Below, in pieces: positions 1 through 7,930 of a stretch of DNA of 64,000 nucleotides. Each line of letters begins with the position of its first letter. The first letter of the stretch is position 1. Source of the DNA: AG25 sp035517615 (GTDB lineage: Bacteria > Gemmatimonadota > Gemmatimonadetes > Gemmatimonadales > GWC2-71-9); contig DATIYM010000020.1 in assembly GCA_035517615.1 (NCBI GenBank), forward strand, positions 87,520-151,519. The letters are read 5' to 3'. Under the pieces are notes generated by a model, which had not been told where the DNA came from, did no database searches, and was given only the letters and a program-made list of their open reading frames with translations. The translations under genes and the position numbers were made by a program.

Positions 1-451
1 ACAGTTCGCGGCGCAGCATCTCGCCGACCGGGTGCAGGCATACGGGATTCACGCCGAGACCGTGGACGGGAACGACGTACTGGGCGTGTACGCCACGACC
101 AAAGCGGCGGTCGCGCGCGCGCGCAGCGGCTTCGGGGTGCAGTTCGTCGAAGTGAAGACCTACCGTCGCAAGGGACACGCGGAGCACGACAATCAGAGCT
201 ACGTTCCGTCCGGCGAGATCGATCGCTGGGCGCGGGAGAATGACCCGATCGATCGATACGTGAAACGCATCGTGGAGCGTGGTTGGGCGCCGGCCGCCGC
301 GTTGCATGAGATCGATCGCGCCGTCGCCGCCGAGATCGAGACCGCCCTCGTGTCCTGCATCGACGACCCGCCTCCGGACGCCGCATCGGCGCTTCCGGGC
401 GTCCTCGCGCACCCGGACGCCGCGCCGCTGCTCTGGTACCGGCGACTCTAG
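1..451 (+). CDS. 2-oxoacid dehydrogenase E1 component, alpha subunit (5' truncated)
   Basis: The C-terminal 149 residues of a thiamine-diphosphate-dependent E1 alpha subunit are visible; the reading frame is open from base 2 and the start lies outside the window. E1 alpha/beta decarboxylates a 2-oxoacid and passes the acyl group to the lipoyl arm of E2. The segment RRKGHAEHDNQSY matches the conserved phosphorylation-loop region of E1 alpha subunits, and the E1beta and E2 genes follow directly, which supports the call. The stop TAG shares its last base with the GTG start of E1beta. Substrate (pyruvate or branched-chain 2-oxoacid) cannot be decided from this part. Confidence 0.9.
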   Translation, partial: QFAAQHLADRVQAYGIHAETVDGNDVLGVYATTKAAVARARSGFGVQFVEVKTYRRKGHAEHDNQSYVPSGEIDRWARENDPIDRYVKRIVERGWAPAAALHEIDRAVAAEIETALVSCIDDPPPDAASALPGVLAHPDAAPLLWYRRL

Positions 452-1431
452 TGCCCGAGGTGACCTATCTCGAGGCTCTGCGCCAGGGCCTGCGGGAGGA
501 GATGGAGCACGACGAGCGCGTCTTCATCCTCGGTGAGGATGTCGGGCTGTATGGCGGCGCGTTCAAGGTGACCGAAGGATTTCTCGAGCGCTTCGGGGAA
601 TCGCGGGTGATCGATACGCCGATCGCCGAGGCAGCCATCGTTGGCGCGGCGGCGGGCGCGGCACACATGGGACTCCGCCCGGTCGCCGAGATGCAGTTCA
701 TCGATTTCATTTCCTGTGCCTACGACATGTTGACGAACTACGTGGCGACGGCGCGCTACCGGGCCGGGCTGCCGACGCCCATCGTGGTACGGGGACCGTG
801 CGGGGGATACGTCCGGGGTGGTCCGTTTCACTCGCAGAACGTGGAGGCGGCCTTCTTCCACACGCCGGGCCTGAAGATCGTCTATCCCGCGACCGCGCGA
901 GATGCGAAGGGTCTGATCAAGAGCGCCGTGCGTGATGACGATCCGGTGCTCTATTTGGAACACAAATGGTTGTACCGGCGGATCAAGGAGACGCTGCCGG
1001 AGCAGGAGGAGGTGCTCACACCGATCGGTGCCGCGCGCCTGGCGCGGGAAGGGAAGGACCTTTCCATCATCACCTACGGCGCGACGGTGTGGAAGTCGCT
1101 CGAGGCGGCGACCGAGCTCGCGACCACCGACGGCATCTCGGTGGAGGTGCTCGACCTCCGGACACTGCTGCCGCTCGACGACGCGAGCATCATGGCGAGC
1201 GTGCGCAAGACCAATAAGGTTCTCATCGTGCACGAGGACACGCGGACCGGAGGGCTCGCGGGGGAAATCACCGCCCGAATCAACGAGCAGGCGTTCGAGT
1301 GGCTCGATGGTCCAATCATGCGCGTGACCGCGCACGACGTGCCGCTCCCGTACGCGCCCACACTCGAGGACTTCGTGCTGCCGCAGACGCAGGATATCGT
1401 GAAGGCGGCGCGATGGCTCGCCAAATACTAG
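451..1431 (+). CDS. 2-oxoacid dehydrogenase E1 component, beta subunit
   Basis: 326 aa, full length for an E1 beta subunit (transketolase pyrimidine-binding domain followed by transketolase C-terminal domain). Family features include GEDVGLYGGAFKVTEG near residue 28, IDTPIAEAAIVGAAAG near 55 and the C-terminal VLIVHEDTRTGG region. It forms the alpha2beta2 E1 with the product of the gene before it. The start is GTG at 451, in the arrangement TAGTG with the E1 alpha stop, so translation is probably coupled. E2 begins 12 bases after the stop. The alpha/beta split form and the GES-type E2 favour a branched-chain or acetoin/pyruvate-like complex, but the substrate is not fixed by sequence. Confidence 0.93.
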   Translation: MPEVTYLEALRQGLREEMEHDERVFILGEDVGLYGGAFKVTEGFLERFGESRVIDTPIAEAAIVGAAAGAAHMGLRPVAEMQFIDFISCAYDMLTNYVATARYRAGLPTPIVVRGPCGGYVRGGPFHSQNVEAAFFHTPGLKIVYPATARDAKGLIKSAVRDDDPVLYLEHKWLYRRIKETLPEQEEVLTPIGAARLAREGKDLSIITYGATVWKSLEAATELATTDGISVEVLDLRTLLPLDDASIMASVRKTNKVLIVHEDTRTGGLAGEITARINEQAFEWLDGPIMRVTAHDVPLPYAPTLEDFVLPQTQDIVKAARWLAKY

Positions 1432-1443
1432 CACGGGTTTGCT

Positions 1444-2763
1444 ATGGCTCGCATTGAAGTGTTGATGCCCCAGATGGGGGAGTCCATCGCCGAGGGCACC
1501 GTCTCGAAGTGGCTCAAGCAGGTGGGCGACGCGGTCGAGCGCGATGAGCCCCTGTTCGAGATCTCGACCGACAAGGTGGACGCGGAGATTCCGTCGCCGG
1601 CGGCCGGCGTGCTCGCGGAGATGAAGGTGCAGCAGGGACAGACGGTGCCCGTGCAGACGCTCGTCGCGGTGATTGAGACTGACAAGGGCGCGACCGTCGC
1701 TGCGGCGCCCGCTCCGGCGGCAGCCCCCTCCGCAGCGGCGCCCCCGCCGCGGGCGCCGGCCGCTCCGGGGGTCGCCGCCTCTGCGGTCGCTCCACAGCCC
1801 GTCGCTCCGTTGGCAGTCGCGCCACCCGCCACCGACACCGCCGAAGACCGGCTGCGCAAGAAATCGACGCCCCTGGTACGCAAGATCGCCGCCGAGCATC
1901 ACGTCGACATTGGCGCGATCCCGGGAAGTGGCCTGGGCGGACGTGTCACGAAGCAGGACATCCTGAGTTTCATCGACCAGCGCCCCACGCGCCCAGCCGC
2001 CGCCTCACCGGTAGCCGCTGCACCATCAGCCGCTGCACCATCAGCCGCCGTCGAGCCATGGCCCGGCGACCGTGTCGAGCCGTTCTCGAAAATCCGGAAG
2101 ATCACGGCGGATCACATGATCATGTCGCGCCGCATCTCGGCGCACGTGACGAGCTTTTTCGAGGTCGACTACACCCGCGTGGCGGAGCTGCGCGCGAAGC
2201 ACAAGGCGTCGTATCTCGAGCGCGGCGTCAAGCTCACGTTTCTCGCGTTCATCGCCAAGGCTTGCGGCGAACAGCTCCGCAAGCATCCCATCGTGAATGC
2301 CGCGGTGGCGGGAGAGCAAATCATCTACCGGGCGGACGTGAACATCGGGATCGCCGTCGCGCTCGACTGGGGGCTGATCGTCCCGGTGGTGAGGCATGCC
2401 GATGAGCTCTCGCTCATCGGTCTCGCGCGCGCGATCAACGATCTCGGCGAGCGGGCCCGCACCAAGAAACTGTCTCCCGATGATGTGCAGCGGGGCACGT
2501 TCACGATCACGAACCCCGGCGTGTTCGGGTCGTACGCGGGCGCGCCGATCATCAATCAACCCCAGGTCGCGATTCTCGGCGTCGGTGCCATCGAGCGCCG
2601 TCCCAAAGTCGTCGTGCTGGACGGATCGGAAGCGCTGGCGATACGCACCATGGGCATGGTGTCGATGTCGTACGATCACCGGGTGGTGGACGGCGCCGAC
2701 GCCGATCGCTTCCTCGCCGACGTGAAGGTCCTGCTCGAGAATTTCCCCGAAGGCGCCGTGTGA
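1444..2763 (+). CDS. Dihydrolipoamide acyltransferase (E2) of 2-oxoacid dehydrogenase
   Basis: 439 aa. Domain order: one lipoyl domain (residues 1-77, lipoylated Lys44 in STDKVDAE), an Ala/Pro-rich flexible linker, the peripheral subunit-binding domain (about 140-178, STPLVRKIAAEH) and the catalytic acyltransferase domain with the terminal DHRVVDG motif near residue 415. It transfers the acyl group from lipoyl to CoA and forms the core of the complex. The second linker contains a near-perfect 15-base direct repeat at about 2016-2047 that gives repeated AAPSAA residues. No E3 (lipoamide dehydrogenase) gene is present nearby. The next gene overlaps the stop by 4 bases. Confidence 0.93.
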   Translation: MARIEVLMPQMGESIAEGTVSKWLKQVGDAVERDEPLFEISTDKVDAEIPSPAAGVLAEMKVQQGQTVPVQTLVAVIETDKGATVAAAPAPAAAPSAAAPPPRAPAAPGVAASAVAPQPVAPLAVAPPATDTAEDRLRKKSTPLVRKIAAEHHVDIGAIPGSGLGGRVTKQDILSFIDQRPTRPAAASPVAAAPSAAAPSAAVEPWPGDRVEPFSKIRKITADHMIMSRRISAHVTSFFEVDYTRVAELRAKHKASYLERGVKLTFLAFIAKACGEQLRKHPIVNAAVAGEQIIYRADVNIGIAVALDWGLIVPVVRHADELSLIGLARAINDLGERARTKKLSPDDVQRGTFTITNPGVFGSYAGAPIINQPQVAILGVGAIERRPKVVVLDGSEALAIRTMGMVSMSYDHRVVDGADADRFLADVKVLLENFPEGAV

Positions 2764-3104
2764 GCACCCGCGATTCGCTTCCCCGCGTGCTCACGGCGTC
2801 GCGGGTCCGGGTGCCGCCCACGAGCGAGGCCGATTACCTTGCGGTCCTCCGGCAGCTCGCCCAGTTCGCCGTGGCGCGGGGGCAGCGGATCTGGGTGTTT
2901 CGCAGCGCCAAGGATCCGCAGCTGTTCATCGAGTTCTCCGAGAGCCCGACCGAGATGTCGCACCGCGCGCAGGCCTCGAGATTGCCGGAAGAGCTGAAGC
3001 TCGAGCGGCAGCTCCAGAAGATTGCCACCTACGCTCCCGACGCGTGGGAGCTGTGGACCGAAGTCCCGCTCGCGCTCCCGGAAGAACCCGAGCCGGAACT
3101 CTGA
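2760..3104 (+). CDS. Conserved-looking small protein of unknown function
   Basis: 114 aa, GTG start overlapping the E2 stop by 4 bases, so it belongs to the same operon. There is no signal peptide or membrane segment. The middle looks like a small alpha/beta fold: a helix (residues 25-41), a strand containing RIWVFRSAKD and LFIEFSES, then a charged helix that ends ELWTEVPLALPEEPEPEL. The strand with FRS and the late helix resemble ferredoxin-like stress or monooxygenase-type small domains, but I cannot name a family. Codon use and GC match the neighbours, so it is very likely a real gene. Confidence 0.7.
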   Translation: MSTRDSLPRVLTASRVRVPPTSEADYLAVLRQLAQFAVARGQRIWVFRSAKDPQLFIEFSESPTEMSHRAQASRLPEELKLERQLQKIATYAPDAWELWTEVPLALPEEPEPEL

Positions 3105-3110
3105 GGGCGC

Positions 3111-3380
3111 ATGGCGCGACGCACTATCGTTGTCAACGGCGAAACGTGGGACGTGTACCCCTCGGGGCGCGTGACCATTTACAACAAGGATCAATTCGGG
3201 CTGGAGTTCGAGTACGGCACGGGGCCCGAGCGCAAACGGCGCTTCACGCGCTATTCGCCGGTCGGCAGCCGGATGCCCGATGCGTCGCTGCAGGAGTTGT
3301 CGGAGCACGAGCTGCGATCGCTGTTCGCCCAGTCTCAGCCCGCATGGACATCCCCGGAGGGCTCCTACGGCGTACGTTGA
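3111..3380 (+). CDS. Small protein of unknown function
   Basis: 89 aa, ATG start 6 bases after the previous stop. Beta-rich N-terminus (TIVVNGETWDVYPSGRVT) followed by a basic/aromatic segment (ERKRRFTRYSP) and a C-terminal amphipathic helix (SLQELSEHELRSLFAQSQ). No Cys, no signal peptide, no membrane segment. I do not recognise the family; the fold could be a small DNA- or RNA-binding beta barrel but this is a guess. Its 3' end overlaps the start region of the PHP gene in another frame. Confidence 0.65.
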   Translation: MARRTIVVNGETWDVYPSGRVTIYNKDQFGLEFEYGTGPERKRRFTRYSPVGSRMPDASLQELSEHELRSLFAQSQPAWTSPEGSYGVR

Positions 3381-4224
3381 CCTTCACTGCCACTCCACCG
3401 CGTCTGACGGGGAGTCGCTACCGGCGGACGTCGTGCGGCACGCGCAACGCGCCGGCTTGTCGGCGATCGCGCTCACCGACCACGACACGACCGATGGCGT
3501 CGCCGAGGCCGCGCGCGCCGGCGCGCCGCTCGGCGTGCGGGTCATCTGTGCCTGCGAATTCAGCACGCGGGCGCCGTGGGGCGAGATGCACGTGCTCGGC
3601 TACTTTCTCACCGCGGAAGACGATCGGCTTCAGTCCTTTCTGGTCGAGACGCGGGCGGCGCGGCGCCGGCGCGGCGAGCAGATGGTCGAGAAGCTTCGGC
3701 AGCTCGGGCTCGATATCGCCCTTTCCGACGTGGCGGCGCGTGCCGGGGCCGGCGCCGTGGGCCGGCCTCATGTAGCTCGCGCGCTCGTCGATCGAGGGAT
3801 CACGCGGGATATCAACGAGGCGTTCGAACGGTTCATTGGGAAGGGACGGGCGGCGTTCGTGGAGAAGCCGCTCCCCACGCTCGACCACGTGACCGCGCTG
3901 GTGCGTGAAGGGGGTGGGCTGTCGGTCGCGGCTCACCTCGGCGATCACGGCACCGAGCCCCAGATTCGCCAGTTCGTCGAGCAGGGCCTCGATGGCGTCG
4001 AGGTCCGCCACCCCAGCCATTCGGTGGCGACCGAGGCCCGGCTCACCCGCATCGCGAATCGCCTCGATCTCGTGATCAGCGGCGGCTCGGACTGGCACGG
4101 AGAAACAGAGTTCGGGACGTCGCACGCCGCTCTCGGAGGTCTCGACATCCCGTCCGCGTGGCTCGAGCGACTCGAGGCGCGGCGCGATCAACCTTCCACT
4201 TCCGTCGCGAAGGGAACCGCATGA
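3367..4224 (+). CDS. PHP-domain phosphoesterase (TrpH/YciV-like); start uncertain
   Basis: About 285 aa. The polymerase-and-histidinol-phosphatase metal-binding motifs are all visible: DLHCHSTASDG, LTDHDTTDG, ACEFS, EMHVLGY, GRPHVARALV, AAHLGDHG and SGGSDWHG, typical of TrpH/YciV proteins that act on 3',5'-nucleotides or RNA 5' ends. Homologous sequence begins at about AYVDLHCH (3370). The only ATG upstream in frame is at 3280, deep inside the preceding gene, and the 30 residues it would add look like out-of-frame translation. A perfect GGAGG at 3356-3360 sits 6 bases before an ACG codon at 3367, so a non-standard start there is possible; I give that position. The next gene overlaps the stop by 4 bases. 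Confidence 0.85.
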   Translation, partial: TAYVDLHCHSTASDGESLPADVVRHAQRAGLSAIALTDHDTTDGVAEAARAGAPLGVRVICACEFSTRAPWGEMHVLGYFLTAEDDRLQSFLVETRAARRRRGEQMVEKLRQLGLDIALSDVAARAGAGAVGRPHVARALVDRGITRDINEAFERFIGKGRAAFVEKPLPTLDHVTALVREGGGLSVAAHLGDHGTEPQIRQFVEQGLDGVEVRHPSHSVATEARLTRIANRLDLVISGGSDWHGETEFGTSHAALGGLDIPSAWLERLEARRDQPSTSVAKGTA

Positions 4225-4661
4225 GCGAATTGCTGCCGGTCGGGTCGAAGGCTCCCGTGTTCGCGGCGCAGGCCTCCGATGGTCGGACGTATCGTCTGGA
4301 GGACCTGCTCGCCCATCAGCACGTGGCACTCGTGTTCTATCCCGGCAACGATACCCCCGGGTGAAACCGTCAACTCTCCGCCGTGCGCGATGAGCTGACG
4401 TTGTTCACGGGTCGTGGGATTCAGCCGTTCGGGGTCAACCCGGCAGGGCTGGACAGCCACGAGAAATACGTGAAGAAAATGAACTTCAATTTCCCGCTGC
4501 TCACCGATCCCGATCGCTCCATCGCGCGGGCGTATCATGCGCTGAAGGACGACGACAAGGGCATTCAGCGTACCGTGTACGTCGTCAAGCGCGACGGCAC
4601 GATCGCCTTTGCCCAGCGCGGCGCCCCGCCGGTGAACGACATCGTGGCCGCCGTCGAATAG
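4221..4661 (+). CDS. Selenocysteine-containing peroxiredoxin (in-frame TGA at 4362)
   Basis: 146 aa if TGA at 4362-4364 is read as selenocysteine (residue 48). Upstream and downstream halves are in the same frame and together make a complete AhpC/BCP-type peroxiredoxin: thioredoxin-fold start KAPVFAAQASDGRTYRL, then FYPGNDTPG-U-NRQLSAVRDE, then PLLTDPD and RTVYVVKRDGTIAF. The family motif is PxxxTxxC; here P41, T45 and U48 fit it exactly, so the UGA replaces the peroxidatic Cys. No other Cys is encoded, so there is no resolving Cys. A hairpin starts 3 bases after the UGA. The protein would reduce peroxides with a thiol donor; trxB lies 1.5 kb downstream. A sequencing error or pseudogene is less likely because the codon falls exactly on the catalytic residue and both flanks are intact. 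Confidence 0.85.
4368..4400 (+). promoter_or_regulatory. Putative bacterial SECIS hairpin of the peroxiredoxin
   Basis: The stem pairs CGTCA (4368-4372) with TGACG (4396-4400) and CTC (4374-4376) with GAG (4392-4394), with a one-base mismatch between them. An upper stem CGC/GCG (4379-4381 with 4385-4387) carries the apical triloop CGT. The apical loop begins 17 bases after the UGA. Bacterial SECIS elements lie inside the coding region just after UGA with a small G-containing apical loop at about this distance. Folded by eye only. Confidence 0.65.
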
Positions 4662-4667
4662 CGACCC

Positions 4668-5393
4668 GTGCCCCCGGATTTTCGTGGCAAGACGGTTCTG
4701 GTCACGGGGGTTGGCCGGGTGGGCCAGGTGGGGCACGCGGTGGCGCAGGCGCTGGGCAAGGCCGGAGCGAACCTGGTCATCGCGGACATGAATGCGACGG
4801 CGGTGGACGACCGCGCGCGGGAGCTCGCGCAGAGCGGCGTCGCCGTGCGCGGCGCGGCCGGGGATCTCACCAAGTCCGAAACCGCCCGGAGCGCCGTCGC
4901 ACTCGCATCGAGCACGTTCGGCGGGCTGGATGCGTTAATCAACGTCGCGGGCGGCTTCACGTACTTCGGCTCGACACTCGACGCCGCGCCCGAGATCCTC
5001 GACCGAGAGCTGACCATCAATCTCAAGACGGCCTTTGTCGTTGCCCAAGCCGCGCTCCCGGCGCTGCTCGCGCGCGGCGGAGGTTCGATCACGAACTTCG
5101 CCTCGGCCGCGGTCTTGAGAGGCGATCCGCAGATGGCGCCGTATCTCGCGGCGAAATCGGGCGTCGCCGGCCTCACCCGCGGCCTTGCCCGCGAATTCGG
5201 CCCACGAGGCGTACGGGTCAATGCGGTGGCCCCGGGCACGCTGCGTACCGCCGACAACCAGCGCGACATGCGGGAAGGCAACGTGCAGTGGGTCGAGCTG
5301 GCCGACCTCGTGGCCGTCGTCCTGTTCCTGGCGAGCGACGAGGCGCGCGCCGTCTCGGGCGCGATCATCCCGGTCGGCGCGGGAGCGTTCTGA
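4668..5393 (+). CDS. SDR family NAD(P)-dependent oxidoreductase
   Basis: 241 aa, GTG start 6 bases after the peroxiredoxin stop. Classical short-chain dehydrogenase: an N-terminal Rossmann motif (TGVGRVGQVG, slightly unusual), NVAGG near residue 92, catalytic Ser146, Tyr159 and Lys163 (YLAAK) in normal spacing, and the VNAVAPGTLRT segment. Soluble, cytoplasmic. Its substrate cannot be read from sequence. It sits between the peroxiredoxin and a second SDR gene, with tight spacing that suggests one transcript. Confidence 0.88.
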   Translation: MPPDFRGKTVLVTGVGRVGQVGHAVAQALGKAGANLVIADMNATAVDDRARELAQSGVAVRGAAGDLTKSETARSAVALASSTFGGLDALINVAGGFTYFGSTLDAAPEILDRELTINLKTAFVVAQAALPALLARGGGSITNFASAAVLRGDPQMAPYLAAKSGVAGLTRGLAREFGPRGVRVNAVAPGTLRTADNQRDMREGNVQWVELADLVAVVLFLASDEARAVSGAIIPVGAGAF

Positions 5394-5394
5394 C

Positions 5395-6126
5395 GTGCAG
5401 CTCGAGGGTCGTCGCGCGCTCGTCACCGGGGCGGCGCGAAGGGTCGGGCGCGCCCTGGCCGTCGGATTGGCTCGAGCCGGCTGCGACGTCGCCGTTCACT
5501 ACCATGGCTCATCCAACGAGGCCGAAGCCACCGCACGGGCGATCGAGGAGGTGGGACGGCGGGCGGAGCTGGTCCGGGCGGACCTGCGCGACCCCCGCGC
5601 TGCCCAGGCCATCGCGGGGACAGCCGCGCGTACCCTGGGCGGGCTCGAGATCCTGGTGAATTCGGCCGCCATCATGACGCAGCAGCGGGTGGACGCGGTC
5701 ACCCCGGAGAGCTGGGACGAGACGTTCGACTTGAACCTGCGGGCCGTGTTCTTCGTTTCGCAGGGAGCGATCGCGCATCTGCGGCCGGTGCGCGGCCGCA
5801 TCGTCAACATCGCGGATGTGGCGGCGTTCGAGCCCTGGCCCGAGTACGTGCCGCACTGTGTGAGCAAAGCGGGCGTCGTGATGTTGACGAAAGGACTGGC
5901 GCGCGCGCTGGCCCCGGATATCGCGGTAAACGCCGTCGCCCCGGGAGCGGTCCTCGTCCCCGAATCATGGAGCGGCGCGGCGCGCGACCACGTCGTCGAT
6001 ACGACCCCGCTCAAGCGTCTGGGCACCCCTGAGGACGTCGTCCAGGCGGTGCGCTATCTCCTCGAAGGCGGCGATTACGTGACCGGAACGACCCTCGTCG
6101 TGGACGGCGGAAGGCTGCTCAGATGA
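5395..6126 (+). CDS. SDR family protein, pteridine-reductase-like, catalytic Tyr replaced by His
   Basis: 243 aa, GTG start just after the previous stop. N-terminal TGAARRVGRAL and NSAAI motifs place it in the pteridine reductase/FolM-like branch of SDRs. In that branch Asp replaces the usual catalytic Ser, and here Asp141 is found in IVNIADVAAF. The general base Tyr of YxxxK is His154 (HCVSK, Lys158 retained). The C-terminus VDGGRLLR is complete. If active it would reduce an NAD(P)H-dependent carbonyl or pterin substrate, but the missing Tyr makes enzymatic activity uncertain. Confidence 0.85.
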   Translation: MQLEGRRALVTGAARRVGRALAVGLARAGCDVAVHYHGSSNEAEATARAIEEVGRRAELVRADLRDPRAAQAIAGTAARTLGGLEILVNSAAIMTQQRVDAVTPESWDETFDLNLRAVFFVSQGAIAHLRPVRGRIVNIADVAAFEPWPEYVPHCVSKAGVVMLTKGLARALAPDIAVNAVAPGAVLVPESWSGAARDHVVDTTPLKRLGTPEDVVQAVRYLLEGGDYVTGTTLVVDGGRLLR

Positions 6127-6160
6127 CCAGGAACATCGAGCCGTTCTATTATTAGGGACC

Positions 6161-7156
6161 ATGACTCAGAACCCAACCAGTTACGACGTGATCATCGTTG
6201 GCGCCGGGCCGGCTGGCTTGTGCGCCGCTCTATATGCCGGGCGCGGGATGCTAAGAGCGCTCGTGATCGAGCGCGGGGCTCCGGGCGGCGAGCTGCTCAA
6301 CACCGATCTCATCGAGGACTATATCGGCTTCGAGAGCATCAAGGGGGTCGAGCTGGCCCAGAAGATGGCCGAGCACGCGCGCAAATTCGGGGCTGAATTC
6401 CTGACCGACACCGTGGAGCGCATCCAGCGGCTGCCGGACGGAGGCTTCGAGATCGCCACGGCGCGCGAGCGAGTGTTCCGCGCACCGGCCGTGATCCTCA
6501 CGGCTGGCGGTACACCCGTAAAGCTCGGCGTGCCGGGTGAAAAAGAATTCGCAGGGCAGGGGGTGTCGTACTGCGCCGTATGCGACGGTGCGTTCTTCAA
6601 GGGCGAAGTGCTCGCCGTCATCGGCGGTGGCGACGCGGCCGTGGAAGAGGCGGACTACCTCACCCGGTATGGGAGCAAGGTCTACATCGTCCATCGGCGG
6701 CATGAATTCCGCGCGTCGAGGATCATTCAGGAGCGCGCACTCGCGAATCCGAAAATCGAGGTGGTTTGGAACAAACGCGTGCTCGAGATCGTGGGACGCA
6801 CGCAGATGGTCGGCGACGAGCTTCCCGGGGTGAAGCATCTCGCGCTCGAGGACACGCTCACGGGCGCACACTCGCAGCTCACGGTAGGCGGCGTGTTCAT
6901 CTTCATTGGCTTCAAGCCGAACACCGGCATGCTGACGGAGCACTTCCGCCACGATGTGGGGGGCCACTTCATCACGGATGAACGAATGATGACGTCGATT
7001 CCGGGGCTGTTCGCCGCCGGCGACGTCCGGAGTCAGCTGACCCGCCAGATCACGACGGCGGTTGGTGATGCCACGACCGCCGCGCTCGCGGTCGAGAAGT
7101 ACCTCGCGGTGCTGCGCGAGAAGGGCAAGACCGAGGCGGCCGCGATCGTCTCATGA
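6161..7156 (+). CDS. trxB: Thioredoxin reductase (NADPH)
   Basis: 331 aa flavoprotein. FAD-binding GAGPAGLCAALYAGR at residues 14-28, redox-active CAVC at Cys138/Cys141, NADPH-binding GGGDAAVEEADYL, and FAD-binding FAAGDVRSQLTRQITTA near the C-terminus. It passes electrons from NADPH to thioredoxin and so to thiol peroxidases, which fits the flanking selenoprotein-type peroxide enzymes. A possible promoter precedes it: ATGACC (6123-6128), 18 bases, TATTAT (6147-6152), giving a very short leader. The stop overlaps the MBL gene start by 4 bases. Confidence 0.95.
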   Translation: MTQNPTSYDVIIVGAGPAGLCAALYAGRGMLRALVIERGAPGGELLNTDLIEDYIGFESIKGVELAQKMAEHARKFGAEFLTDTVERIQRLPDGGFEIATARERVFRAPAVILTAGGTPVKLGVPGEKEFAGQGVSYCAVCDGAFFKGEVLAVIGGGDAAVEEADYLTRYGSKVYIVHRRHEFRASRIIQERALANPKIEVVWNKRVLEIVGRTQMVGDELPGVKHLALEDTLTGAHSQLTVGGVFIFIGFKPNTGMLTEHFRHDVGGHFITDERMMTSIPGLFAAGDVRSQLTRQITTAVGDATTAALAVEKYLAVLREKGKTEAAAIVS

Positions 7157-7800
7157 ACGTCGTGCAGATCCCGAACGGGCAGCTGGTCCAAAACTGCTAT
7201 CTCGTGGTTGACGAAGCCGCTCAGGTCGGGGCGATCATCGATCCCGGAGAAGACGTGGATCTCATCATGCGGCAGGTGGCCGCCGCCCGCATGACACCGC
7301 TCGCCATCTGGATCACCCACGCGCACGTCGATCACGTGCTCGGAACCGGCAAAATACGCGAGCGCATCGGCAACCCGTCCCTGCCCATCGCGCTCCATCC
7401 CGCGGACCGGCTGCTGTACGATCACATCGTGGAACAGGCGCTCGCATTCGGCATGCAGGCCGATCGCTTGCCGCCTCCGGATCGCGATTTCGTGCCGGGG
7501 GAAGTGCTCGAGCTCGGGAGTCTCGCGTTTCAGGTTCGTTGGACGCCGGGACATTCACCGGGGAGCGTCTCGCTGGCCGGGCATGGTGTGGTATTCACGG
7601 GAGACGTGTTGTTCCAGGGCTCGATCGGCCGCACGGACCTGTTTGGGGGGGATTACGACACGCTGATGCGCAGTATCGAGCGGGAGTTGCTCGCGCTGCC
7701 GGATGATACCATCGTGTACAGCGGCCATGGACCCGAAACCACGATTGGGCGCGAACGCCGGCACAATCCATTCCTCACCGGCGCCGCCCGGCCGGTCTGA
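7153..7800 (+). CDS. MBL-fold metallo-hydrolase (glyoxalase II-like)
   Basis: 215 aa. The metallo-beta-lactamase motif THAHVDH gives metal ligands His56, His58, Asp60 and His61; later GHSPGSV, the Asp of FTGDVLF, and SGHGPETT supply the rest. The layout matches the hydroxyacylglutathione-hydrolase-like branch (YcbL-type) that cleaves thioesters. Translationally coupled to trxB by a 4-base overlap. Specific substrate unknown. Confidence 0.9.
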   Translation: MNVVQIPNGQLVQNCYLVVDEAAQVGAIIDPGEDVDLIMRQVAAARMTPLAIWITHAHVDHVLGTGKIRERIGNPSLPIALHPADRLLYDHIVEQALAFGMQADRLPPPDRDFVPGEVLELGSLAFQVRWTPGHSPGSVSLAGHGVVFTGDVLFQGSIGRTDLFGGDYDTLMRSIERELLALPDDTIVYSGHGPETTIGRERRHNPFLTGAARPV

Positions 7801-7915
7801 CGACCGTCCCACGTGCCTGCGCTGCGGTGGCATCGTGCAGCGCAAACCGTGGGGCTGCAAGAATCCCTGTCCGCAGTGCGGCTTTCTCTACCCGCTGGGG
7901 GACTGTTCTGACTGA
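7742..7915 (+). CDS. Small zinc-ribbon protein, start uncertain
   Basis: The core, about 40 aa, has four or more paired Cys: CLRCGG, then GCKNPCPQCGFLYPLGDCSD at the C-terminus, a clear zinc-ribbon knuckle pair. In-frame starts are TTG 7742, ATG 7727 and ATG 7703, and all overlap the end of the MBL gene by at least 58 bases. I give the shortest. Function unknown; similar tiny Cys-rich proteins with a PWGCKNPC core occur as stand-alone genes. The TGA that ends it is in the same frame as the next gene. Confidence 0.6.
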   Translation, partial: RLGANAGTIHSSPAPPGRSDDRPTCLRCGGIVQRKPWGCKNPCPQCGFLYPLGDCSD

Positions 7916-7930
7916 CAGCCGCCGGTCGAG

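Noticed and set aside
448..1902. Open reading frame of 484 codons antisense to E1beta/E2
   Set aside because: The sense-strand genes have full family motifs; the antisense product is low-complexity Arg/His/Gly sequence.
4158..4364. Peroxiredoxin as a truncated pseudogene ending at 4364
   Set aside because: The second half continues in the same frame with normal conservation, and the stop lies exactly at the catalytic residue. A selenoprotein explains this better, as does the second case at 9112.
7913..7915. In-frame TGA between the zinc ribbon and the flippase as a third selenocysteine codon
   Set aside because: It falls after the natural C-terminus GDCSD of the zinc ribbon, not at a redox Cys of a conserved motif, and a start codon follows soon after. 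It looks like an ordinary stop.
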